From Avibacterium sp. 20-132 (GTDB taxonomy: Bacteria > Pseudomonadota > Gammaproteobacteria > Enterobacterales > Pasteurellaceae): a stretch of DNA of 64,000 nucleotides. The position numbers were made by a program, and so were the translations under genes. The DNA is taken from positions 558,001 through 622,000 of the forward strand of contig NZ_CP091456.1 of assembly GCF_023611925.1 (NCBI RefSeq), given 5' to 3'. Position 1 is the first letter of the stretch, and every line of letters starts with the position of its first letter. Positions 51,908 to 59,070 of the stretch are shown here, one piece after another. A model generated the notes under the pieces. The model did not search any database. It was not told the DNA's origin and was given only the letters and a program-made list of their open reading frames with translations.

Positions 51908-52864
51908 TTAGCTCGCTTTTTTGCGACGTTTTAAAGTATCGAGTAATACAGCAAAAACAATGATTAATCCTTTTACAATTTGTTGCCAGTAAGGATCGAC
52001 TCCCAGCATATTTAAACCTTTGTTGGTTGTACCAATAATCAATGCTCCAATTACACACATTGGAATGCTGCCAAAGCCACCACTTAATGATACGCCGCCA
52101 ATCACTGCTGCGGCGATTGCATCAAGTTCCCAAGCTAATCCGTAAGAAGGGTTACCCGCATAGGTTCGTGCTGCGAGTAATGCCCCCGCTAAACCAGATA
52201 ATGCGCCCGCTAAGGTATAAACCCAAATTAAGGTTTTAGTGGTGTTGATTCCACAAATTTTTGCCGCATTAAGATTTCCGCCCACAGCATAAACGTGGCG
52301 TCCAAAAGTAGAACGACTGAGTAAAATATGTGATCCAATTACAATCAAAATATATAAAATAACTAACCCAGGTAAGCCAAATACATTTACATCAGCAATC
52401 CAAGTAAAGGCTTCAGAAGAGGCATCAATTGGGCGTCCATCTGAATATAATTGTGCCGCACCACGAGCAATAATCATCATACCTAAGGTGGCGATGAAGG
52501 GAGGAATTGCGCCTACTGCGGTTAATGTTCCATTAATTGCTCCGAGGAATGCGCCTAATGCTAATGAAATAGCGAAAGCGAGCATTGCAGCACTTACAGA
52601 ATCACCGCCAGTCACTACTGAAGCTGAAACCACTGCGGTAAGCGCTACGACAGAACCAGAGGATAAATCAATCCCTGTTGTGATAATTGCAAAAGTTACT
52701 CCAATAGCAATGATTCCAAACATTGAAACCTGTTCGATAATACTCCAAACCGTACGAGCAGAGAAAAAACCATCAATTGAGAGAGAAAGGGCTAAAAATA
52801 GTCCAATTAAGATAAAAACCATTCCATAAGCATTTATGATTTTTTTGAAAGTCACATTTGACAT
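51908..52864 (-). CDS. RbsC-type ABC permease, probable inositol transporter
   Basis: The start is MSNVTFKKIINAYGMVFILI (52862-52864), giving 318 residues with about ten hydrophobic segments. The family loop GGNLNAAKICGINTTKTL and the stretch LDAIAAAVIGGVSLSGGFGSI are present, as in ribose/inositol permeases. It is last in a four-gene unit with ATPase and binding protein. Inositol specificity is inferred from operators and from characterised Pasteurellaceae relatives. Confidence 0.83.
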   Translation of the reverse strand: MSNVTFKKIINAYGMVFILIGLFLALSLSIDGFFSARTVWSIIEQVSMFGIIAIGVTFAIITTGIDLSSGSVVALTAVVSASVVTGGDSVSAAMLAFAISLALGAFLGAINGTLTAVGAIPPFIATLGMMIIARGAAQLYSDGRPIDASSEAFTWIADVNVFGLPGLVILYILIVIGSHILLSRSTFGRHVYAVGGNLNAAKICGINTTKTLIWVYTLAGALSGLAGALLAARTYAGNPSYGLAWELDAIAAAVIGGVSLSGGFGSIPMCVIGALIIGTTNKGLNMLGVDPYWQQIVKGLIIVFAVLLDTLKRRKKAS

Positions 52865-52933
52865 AATATATACCTCATCTGTGTTTACCATTTTACTAGT
52901 TTGAATGAATGTTAGTCTGGTTTATAAATGTTG

Positions 52934-54442
52934 TTATGCACCAGATGCTAATTCTAAAACCCGTTCTTGCGTTAGTTCTTGATGTGGGATAATCCCAACT
53001 TGATGTCCTTCGTGCATTACCATAACACGATCGCTCATTGAAAGTAGCTCTAGCATATCTGATGTAATCATAATGATTGTTTTTCCTTGTTTGGATAACT
53101 CAACCATTAATTTATAGAGTTCTGCTTTAGCCCCCACATCAATACCTTTTGTTGGTTCATCAAGGATTAAAATATCAGGCTCAAGTAAAAGCCAACGGGC
53201 AAGTAACACTTTTTGCTGGTTTCCTCCTGATAGATTATTAGTAATGACTTCGACATTTGGTGCCTTAATTTTGAGCTTATCTTTTTGTTCATACGCCGTC
53301 TTTTGCGCTCGCGTTACTGATACCAAAAAATTTTCCAAATAAGGGGACATTTTCGGCATAATCATATTGTCAGTTATGCTTAAATTAAGAAATAATCCTG
53401 TCAATTTACGATCTTCTGTTACAAAACCAATTTTGTATTTCATCGCATCTAAGGGATTATGAATTTCAGCTTTTTCACCATGAATATAAATTTCGCCGCT
53501 ATCCGCAGGTTTATAACCAAACAACCCCTCGACTATTTCAGAACGACCAGCCCCCACTAAACCAGCAATACCAAAAATTTCCCCTTTACGCACTTTGAAA
53601 TTAATATCTTGATATTTTCCTACACGAGTAAAGTGTTTCACCTCAACAACAATTTCATCTGAAATCTCAAAACGTTCACGTTGGAACATTTCAGACATAT
53701 CTCGTCCGACCATCATTGAGATAAGTTGATCTTTAGTGATCTCTGAAGTCGCTTTTGTACCAACGTATTGCCCGTCGCGAATTACGGTGATTTCGTCAGA
53801 AACTTTAAATACTTCGTCTAATTTATGTGAAATAAAAATAATGGCGATACCACGTTTTTTTACAATATCAATAATACGATAAAGTTGTTCTACCTCAGTT
53901 TCAGTTAATGCTGTTGTGGGTTCATCCATAATAATGACTTTGGCATCATTAGATACGGCTGTTGCAATTGCAACAAGTTGTGCTTTCGCAACAGAAACTT
54001 CAGACATTTTGACTGTAACATCCATCGGGACACCAAGATTATTAAGAATTTCTACCGCTCTTGCATTCATCTCTTTTTGATTAAGCAAAAAACGCCCTTT
54101 CGTAATTTCTCGCCCAAGATAGAAGTTATCGGCAATGGTCAAATTCGCAGCAGGTGAAATTTCTTGCGGCACCATTGTTAAACCACGTCTAATCGCATCA
54201 ATCGGTCGGGTAGGTTTAAAGGGTTTATCATCAAAAATTAACTCGCTGCCCACATCGGGGGTGTAAATGCCATAAAGCACTTTCATCAATGTCGATTTAC
54301 CAGCGCCATTTTCCCCCATTAAGGCGTGAATAGATCCTCTTTTTACTTTTAAATTAATTCCATCTAACGCTTTTACCCCAGGAAATGTTTTAGAAACGTT
54401 ACGCATTTCTAAAATATAGGGAGATTTTGTTGCTGTACTCAT
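52934..54442 (-). CDS. RbsA-type double ABC ATPase, probable inositol transporter
   Basis: The 502-residue protein has two ABC halves. The first has Walker A MGENGAGKSTLMK (about 43) and VIIMDEPTTALTE; the second has the degenerate loop GLVGAGRSEIVEGLFG (about 285) and NLSGGNQQKVLLARWLL with DILILDEPTKGIDVG. This is the sugar/inositol import class. The ATG follows AAGGAGTAAAGT. It lies 33 bp after the binding-protein remnant. Confidence 0.88.
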   Translation of the reverse strand: MSTATKSPYILEMRNVSKTFPGVKALDGINLKVKRGSIHALMGENGAGKSTLMKVLYGIYTPDVGSELIFDDKPFKPTRPIDAIRRGLTMVPQEISPAANLTIADNFYLGREITKGRFLLNQKEMNARAVEILNNLGVPMDVTVKMSEVSVAKAQLVAIATAVSNDAKVIIMDEPTTALTETEVEQLYRIIDIVKKRGIAIIFISHKLDEVFKVSDEITVIRDGQYVGTKATSEITKDQLISMMVGRDMSEMFQRERFEISDEIVVEVKHFTRVGKYQDINFKVRKGEIFGIAGLVGAGRSEIVEGLFGYKPADSGEIYIHGEKAEIHNPLDAMKYKIGFVTEDRKLTGLFLNLSITDNMIMPKMSPYLENFLVSVTRAQKTAYEQKDKLKIKAPNVEVITNNLSGGNQQKVLLARWLLLEPDILILDEPTKGIDVGAKAELYKLMVELSKQGKTIIMITSDMLELLSMSDRVMVMHEGHQVGIIPHQELTQERVLELASGA

Positions 54443-54475
54443 ACTTTACTCCTTCATATCAACTATTTATCAGAG

Positions 54476-54691
54476 CTATTCTTTATATTTATTGAGATAT
54501 TGTGTTTTTTTATCAGGTGTAACTAATTCAAATGGAATCCATTTTATCGCGGGAACTTTTTCTCCTTTGGTCACTTTAATAAGTGGGGTATCAGACAAGC
54601 TATACATCGAAACGCCGATAGTGAAGGATTTGGCAAATAATGTCGGAATAAAGAAAAGGCCAATAAATAGGAAGAATAGTTTTTTGAACAT
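54476..54691 (-). pseudogene. Internally deleted second binding-protein gene
   Basis: The frame encodes 71 residues from the ATG at 54689-54691, after GGAGTATAAGTG. Residues 1-20 are a signal peptide (MFKKLFFLFIGLFFIPTLFA), then KSFTIGVSMYSLSDTP, a binding-protein N-terminus unlike that of the full gene next door. It then joins directly to KGEKVPAIKWIPFELVTPDK, the C-terminus of that gene. So a paralogue has lost about 240 internal residues, in frame. A secreted small peptide might still be made; transport function is not possible. Confidence 0.8.
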
Positions 54692-54791
54692 CACTTATAC
54701 TCCAAAAATAACGAAAAAATGAACCGCACTTTGAGTTATCTCATTTATTAGTCGAAGGACAAAGCCAAAGCTCTGCCCTTCTGTATGAGTG

Positions 54792-55727
54792 TTATTTATA
54801 TTTGGCTTGATATTCCTCTTTTTTATCAGGGGTAACTAATTCAAATGGAATCCATTTTATTGCAGGGACTTTTTCGCCTTTTGCTGCTAAATACGCAACT
54901 TCTGCTCCAGCTGCCCCTTGCCCTTTAGCTGATTGATAAACCGTAGCATCTAGCCCTTTACCTAAATATTCCAATGCATCAGGCGTGGCATCCAAACCCA
55001 CAATAAGAATATCTTCATCTTTTAGCCCCAGTTTACGCGCAGCAAGTAATGCACCGATTGCCATTTCATCATTGTTGCTCACCACAACATTAATATCTTT
55101 ATTTGCTGCCAATACGTTTTCAGCAATGCTCAAACCTCTATCACGTTCCCACTTTCCTTCTTGCTCTGTCGCGATGTTAATATTTTTATGTTGTGCAAAA
55201 ATATCTTTATTACCTTGAGTTCGCTTAGTTACTGCATCTTGCCCTAAAGGCCCTAATAAAATTAATGCATTGCCTGATTTGCCACCTAACGTATTCACAA
55301 TAAAATCTGCTTGGATACGTCCCCCCTCAATCTCATCAGAACCGACGTAACTTGTAACATATTTCATATCTTCATCATTAGGTTTACGATTAACAATAAT
55401 GAGTGGAATTTTTGCTTTTTGTGCTTTACGTCCAATGACCTTAACAATATTTGGATCTGTTGGTACAACAAGCAAAGCATCAACATTTTGATCGATAAAC
55501 GTTTCCACATCATTTAGCAAACGAGCTGGATCGCCATTTGCATCGGATAATTTAATTTCCACATCATCGTGTTTCGCATCAAAATCACGAATTGAATCTT
55601 GTAAATATGTCTGCCATTTATCCGCGAAAGAATTCATTGGGGCACCAATCATAAGCTGCTTACTCATTACAACTTGAGATGTCAATAACAATCCGCCGCA
55701 CAGCATTGCTAATAGTGTTTTTTTCAT
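54792..55727 (-). CDS. Periplasmic sugar-binding protein, probable inositol receptor
   Basis: The 311-residue RbsB-type protein has a signal peptide (about 1-22, MKKTLLAMLCGGLLLTSQVV). Binding-pocket features are ETFIDQNVDALLVVPTDPN, VNRKPNDEDMKYVTSYVGSDE, VVSNNDEMAIGALLAARKLG and VGLDATPDALEYLGKGLDATVYQ. It is first in the transporter operon, behind a predicted promoter with inositol-operator-like repeats. Relatives in Actinobacillus bind myo-inositol, as far as I recall. Confidence 0.87.
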   Translation of the reverse strand: MKKTLLAMLCGGLLLTSQVVMSKQLMIGAPMNSFADKWQTYLQDSIRDFDAKHDDVEIKLSDANGDPARLLNDVETFIDQNVDALLVVPTDPNIVKVIGRKAQKAKIPLIIVNRKPNDEDMKYVTSYVGSDEIEGGRIQADFIVNTLGGKSGNALILLGPLGQDAVTKRTQGNKDIFAQHKNINIATEQEGKWERDRGLSIAENVLAANKDINVVVSNNDEMAIGALLAARKLGLKDEDILIVGLDATPDALEYLGKGLDATVYQSAKGQGAAGAEVAYLAAKGEKVPAIKWIPFELVTPDKKEEYQAKYK

Positions 55728-55801
55728 TCTTCTACTCCTATTTTAAAGGTTAGATTGATCACAAAGCTGAAATACCACTATATTGCACAAGGTTCCATTT
55801 T

Positions 55802-55847
55802 GTGAATATAAATTTCAAATTTAGACAATTATGAAATAAATCATCTA
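55802..55847. promoter_or_regulatory. Degenerate pair of inositol operators at the transporter promoter
   Basis: TTTCA (55813-55817) and TGAAA (55832-55836) are 14 bp apart, exactly the inner spacing found upstream of iolC. The outer half-sites are poorly conserved. The pair lies over the predicted start point and early leader of the transporter message. Confidence 0.4.
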
Positions 55848-55853
55848 TTTTTA

Positions 55854-55882
55854 TATATAGCATTAAGGGAAAAATGTCGCAA
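55854..55882 (-). promoter_or_regulatory. Predicted promoter of the inositol transporter operon
   Basis: On the minus strand TTGCGA (55877-55882) and TATATA (55854-55859) are 17 bp apart. The start would lie near 55847, about 120 nt before the binding-protein ATG. Confidence 0.5.
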
Positions 55883-55899
55883 TCATCAAGTTAAAAAAT

Positions 55900-55915
55900 T
55901 GTGAATTAGATCGTA
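55900..55915. promoter_or_regulatory. CRP-like site upstream of the transporter promoter
   Basis: TGTGA-ATTAGA-TCGTA has one perfect half. Its centre is about 60 bp upstream of the predicted start, a classic class I CRP position. Confidence 0.4.
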
Positions 55916-56099
55916 TTTTCGTATTTAGAAATAAAGAAAATGCATAAAAACTCACATTTTTTTCTGCCTTACTTATAAAAAATAGAAATCTAAGCATTTT
56001 TCTGTTATTTACATAATTTTAATCGCCAAAATCTGGTTTCTAACCTAAAATTTGATCTTCGCAATAAAATGAAATTTCACAAACTAAAATAGAATTTTT

Positions 56100-56115
56100 T
56101 GAAATTTAATTTTCA
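56100..56115. promoter_or_regulatory. Exact copy of the putative IolR operator
   Basis: TGAAA-TTTAAT-TTTCA is a third exact match to the proposed motif. A compressed version, TGAAATTTCA, lies at 56070-56079. The site is 373 bp upstream of the binding-protein start on one side and 43 bp before a possible small gene on the other. Confidence 0.45.
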
Positions 56116-56157
56116 ATGAAAGCGTTGTTTAGATGCCATCAACTTATTTAAAAAGAA

Positions 56158-56310
56158 ATGAAAAAGAATGATGTGAGTATTTATGTCCTCTATACGATTT
56201 TTATAGCATTAGTTGCTATGTTAGTTCGATACCACACTAAAGAAGATGGTCTGGGTAACTCGAAGATTATTATTTTTCAGGACTTGATTAACCAACGCGT
56301 TCATCTCTGA
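56158..56310 (+). CDS. Possible 50-residue single-helix membrane peptide
   Basis: An open frame ATG-to-TGA encodes 50 residues beginning MKKNDVSIYVLYTIFIALVA, with one likely membrane helix (about 8-23) and a polar tail (YHTKEDGLGNS). A clear ribosome site is missing. It starts 43 bp after an exact putative inositol operator. I do not recognise it. It may be a small regulated membrane peptide or the stump of a decayed transporter gene. Confidence 0.25.
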   Translation: MKKNDVSIYVLYTIFIALVAMLVRYHTKEDGLGNSKIIIFQDLINQRVHL

Positions 56311-56536
56311 TTCAATGATGTTGAATCATCGTTCTAATGAACATAATGGCTATTCCCTCTCGCAATATAGTGTGAGTTTTCTTCAATGAGTAAAAGCAGG
56401 AAATTTAACGACTATTGCTGGCAAAATGGTAATGTTTGACTAATAACCACGATGAGAAACGCAGGTTTTTCCTAAGCATAAAAAGCGTTAAACCGTTGCT
56501 TAATCTTTTATTCATAGAGAAAAAAATTCGCAAAAA

Positions 56537-56581
56537 TTCAACCGCACTTATTCTTTTGTATAAAAATAAAGTGCGGTTGAA
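56537..56581 (-). terminator. Terminator of the APE operon
   Basis: A 13-bp perfect stem, TTCAACCGCACTT (56537-56549) with its complement (56569-56581), contains an inverted uptake pair. On the minus strand it is followed by TTTTTG, 60 bp after the apeR stop. Confidence 0.75.
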
Positions 56582-56640
56582 AATCATTGAATTTTTTGTT
56601 GTGCTACAGAAAATTCTATTTCTAAATATCCACTATATAC

Positions 56641-57879
56641 TTAGTCTTCCGTCCAGCGCCTAAAAATGAGCGATGTATTTACCCCACCAAAGGCGAAGTT
56701 GTTATTCATTACATAATCTGTGTGAATTTCTCTTGGGGCTTGACGAATGTAATCGAGCTTGCCACAACGTGGATCGATATTATCTAGGTTGAGCGTTGGT
56801 GCAAACCAATTATCGCGCATCATTTCAATGGAAAACCAAGATTCTAATGCACCGCACGCGCCGAGCGTGTGTCCGAGATAGCTTTTTTGTGAACTGAGGG
56901 GAACATTGCCAAATAATGCGGCGGTGGCAAGGGTTTCTGCAATATCACCTTGCTCTGTGGCTGTGCCGTGTCCATTCACATAACCAATTTGCTCAGGGCG
57001 TAATCCCGCATCTTGTAAAGCTAATTCCATACAGCGTTGCATTGTTTCTTTTTGTGGACGTGTAATATGGCTGCCATCGCTGTTTGCGCCATACCCAACT
57101 ACTTCCGCTAAAATCGTTGCGTTGCGTGCTTTGGCGTGTTCAAGTTCCTCTAATACTAAGATCCCTGCGCCTTCGCCAATGACTAAACCATCGCGCTCTT
57201 GATCATAAGGACGTGGTGTTTGCTGTGGTTGGTTATTCCGGCGACTTGCGGCATAAAGAGAGTCAAACACATAGACTTGTGAAGGGCAAAACTCTTCACC
57301 GCCACCAGCTAACATCATTGGGATCATTCCATATTTGATCGCCTCATACGCATAACCAATGCCTTGACTGCCTGATGAACAGGCGCTTGATGTCGGGATA
57401 ATACGTCCACTTAAGCCAAAGAAAATACCGATATTTGCCGCGGTAGTATGAGGCATCATTCGTACATAAGTATTGGCATTACTGGTGTTGGGATAACCTG
57501 CCATCATTAAACCGAGATCTTGTATGTCTTTGGTACTGCCTGATGATGAGCCACTTGCCACACCCATATTGCCATTGAGGACGCAAGGATCAAGTTCACC
57601 ATTTTGCAATAACCCCGCATTTGTTAGCGCCATTTCAGCAGCATCAACACAAAGCTGCGCCACTCTGCCCATACTGCGTAATTGCTTACGATTCCAATGC
57701 TCAGGTGGGGTATAGTGGTTAATAGGCGCACCAAGACGAGATTCTATTTCCCCATCTAGCTTGCCCCAATCCATTGTTTGAACTGCATTTTTTTGTTTCA
57801 CAAAAGCCTGTTTAATGCTTGCCCAATCACGTCCAAATGCGGTAATACCGCCGATACCTGTTACCACAACGCGTTTCAT
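56641..57879 (-). CDS. apeR: Beta-ketoacyl-ACP synthase of the aryl polyene pathway
   Basis: The start is MKRVVVTGIGGITAFGRDWA (57877-57879), giving 412 residues. It is a FabF-like KAS II with the complete triad: Cys167 in TSSACSSG, His304 in NGHGTATEQ and His337 in SYLGHTLGA. In APE gene clusters the last ketosynthase gene after the ketoreductase is ApeR. It elongates the polyene chain with malonyl-ACP. The name rests on the conserved order; primary FabF elsewhere in the genome is not excluded. Confidence 0.82.
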   Translation of the reverse strand: MKRVVVTGIGGITAFGRDWASIKQAFVKQKNAVQTMDWGKLDGEIESRLGAPINHYTPPEHWNRKQLRSMGRVAQLCVDAAEMALTNAGLLQNGELDPCVLNGNMGVASGSSSGSTKDIQDLGLMMAGYPNTSNANTYVRMMPHTTAANIGIFFGLSGRIIPTSSACSSGSQGIGYAYEAIKYGMIPMMLAGGGEEFCPSQVYVFDSLYAASRRNNQPQQTPRPYDQERDGLVIGEGAGILVLEELEHAKARNATILAEVVGYGANSDGSHITRPQKETMQRCMELALQDAGLRPEQIGYVNGHGTATEQGDIAETLATAALFGNVPLSSQKSYLGHTLGACGALESWFSIEMMRDNWFAPTLNLDNIDPRCGKLDYIRQAPREIHTDYVMNNNFAFGGVNTSLIFRRWTED

Positions 57880-57889
57880 TATTTTTTCC

Positions 57890-58618
57890 TTAGCATAATC
57901 CGCCATTCACGGCGATAACTTGACGAGTAATATAGCCTGCTTTTTCGTTCATTAAGAAATCAACGGCGTGTGCCACCTCTTCTGGTTCCCCCATTCTTGC
58001 TGCGGGAATCGCTTTGAGAATCTCTTCAACAGGCACATTTTCATCTAAAATTTCTGTATTGATTAATCCGGGAGCCACACAATTTACCGTGATTTTACGT
58101 TTTGCTAATTCCACCGCAAGCGCTTTTGCCGCACCAATAATACCTGCTTTTGAGGCACTATAATTGACTTGCCCACGATTTCCTATTAAACCAGAAACAG
58201 ACGTGATACATACAATTCGCCCAGCTTTTCGACGGCGAATCATTGGCATCATAATAGGGTGAAGAACATTGTAAAAGCCATCTAAATTGGTGCGTAATAC
58301 CGTATCCCAATCTTCATCCGTTAAAGCAGGAAAAGCATTATCTCGGGTTAATCCCGCATTCAGTACCACCCCGTAGTAAGCACCAAATTGTTCTACATCT
58401 GCCAGTAATTTTCGTGCGGTATTATCACGATCACTCACATCAAATTGCAAAATACGGGCATTTCGTCCCATCGCACGAATTTGTTCGGCAACGGTTTCCG
58501 CTTCCGTAAGTCGGCTACGGCAATGCAACACAATATCAAACCCCGATTGCGCCAGTTGTAATGCAATGGCTTTGCCAATACCACGACTAGAACCTGTAAT
58601 TAATACGCTATCTGTCAT
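57890..58618 (-). CDS. apeQ: 3-Ketoacyl-ACP reductase of the aryl polyene pathway
   Basis: The 242-residue short-chain dehydrogenase resembles FabG. The NADPH motif TGSSRGIG is at 8-15, VLNAGL follows near 86 and the catalytic Tyr153 and Lys157 are in VNYSASKAG. Its start overlaps the apeP stop (ATGA). In APE synthesis it reduces the 3-keto group in each elongation cycle. Confidence 0.85.
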   Translation of the reverse strand: MTDSVLITGSSRGIGKAIALQLAQSGFDIVLHCRSRLTEAETVAEQIRAMGRNARILQFDVSDRDNTARKLLADVEQFGAYYGVVLNAGLTRDNAFPALTDEDWDTVLRTNLDGFYNVLHPIMMPMIRRRKAGRIVCITSVSGLIGNRGQVNYSASKAGIIGAAKALAVELAKRKITVNCVAPGLINTEILDENVPVEEILKAIPAARMGEPEEVAHAVDFLMNEKAGYITRQVIAVNGGLC

Positions 58619-59070
58619 ACTTTTCTCTCTTTTGGTGGACGCAATACATTCAGCGTTCCTTCAATAATCAGTTCATTTGTATTTTTATTTCGCAGTTGGC
58701 AGTCAAACACGCCAAAACCGGTATCATCTTCAAGGGAGCGATGAACACGAATTTCTAATGTACTACCAACAGGAATAGCCTGTTGATAAATGTGCAATTT
58801 TCTTGTTCCAAGCCAATAACCTAAGCCAATAGGTTGCCCTGCTCGAACGCATTTACACCCCGCCCAAGCAGCAATGCCCTGCGCCATAATTTCCGCCCCG
58901 ACAAAACTGGCTAACTTGCCGTTTTTTAGCAAAATATGATCCGCACTCACTTGTGCTTGTGCAACCAGAAAATCTTCCCCAACTTCATCAAGTTGTTGTA
59001 ATAGCACCATTTCGCCACTATGTGGTAACAGTGGCGCAATATTGGTAATTGGGCAGGTTAAATCAAACAT
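58615..59070 (-). CDS. apeP: Hotdog-fold 3-hydroxyacyl-ACP dehydratase of the aryl polyene pathway
   Basis: The 151-residue protein has the ApeP-type dehydratase look: the active His in LLPHSGEMVLLQQL (17) and the acidic residue in FVGAEIMAQGIAAWAG (59). It forms the double bond in each cycle. It overlaps both apeO (8 bp) and apeQ (4 bp), so the three are tightly coupled. Confidence 0.85.
   Translation of the reverse strand: MFDLTCPITNIAPLLPHSGEMVLLQQLDEVGEDFLVAQAQVSADHILLKNGKLASFVGAEIMAQGIAAWAGCKCVRAGQPIGLGYWLGTRKLHIYQQAIPVGSTLEIRVHRSLEDDTGFGVFDCQLRNKNTNELIIEGTLNVLRPPKERKV

Larger units (their letters stand above)
55728..56640. other. Long AT-rich intergenic region upstream of the inositol transporter
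   Basis: These 913 bp between the transporter operon and the APE operon hold a predicted promoter for the transporter, weak operator-like repeats, an exact operator copy at 56100, a possible 50-codon gene (56158-56310), a hairpin GATTCAA/TTGAATC near 56309-56328 and the APE terminator. Between 56311 and 56530 I recognise nothing; the base pattern looks like decayed coding sequence. Confidence 0.6.

Noticed and set aside
51895..51920. Hairpin AAGCGAG/CTCGCTT at the end of the inositol permease gene
   Set aside because: It overlaps the stop codon and no T run follows on the minus strand, so I did not call it a terminator.
56436..56663. Plus-strand frame of 75 codons upstream of and into apeR
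   Set aside because: It runs across the uptake-sequence terminator, overlaps the end of apeR on the other strand and has no recognisable domain or ribosome site.
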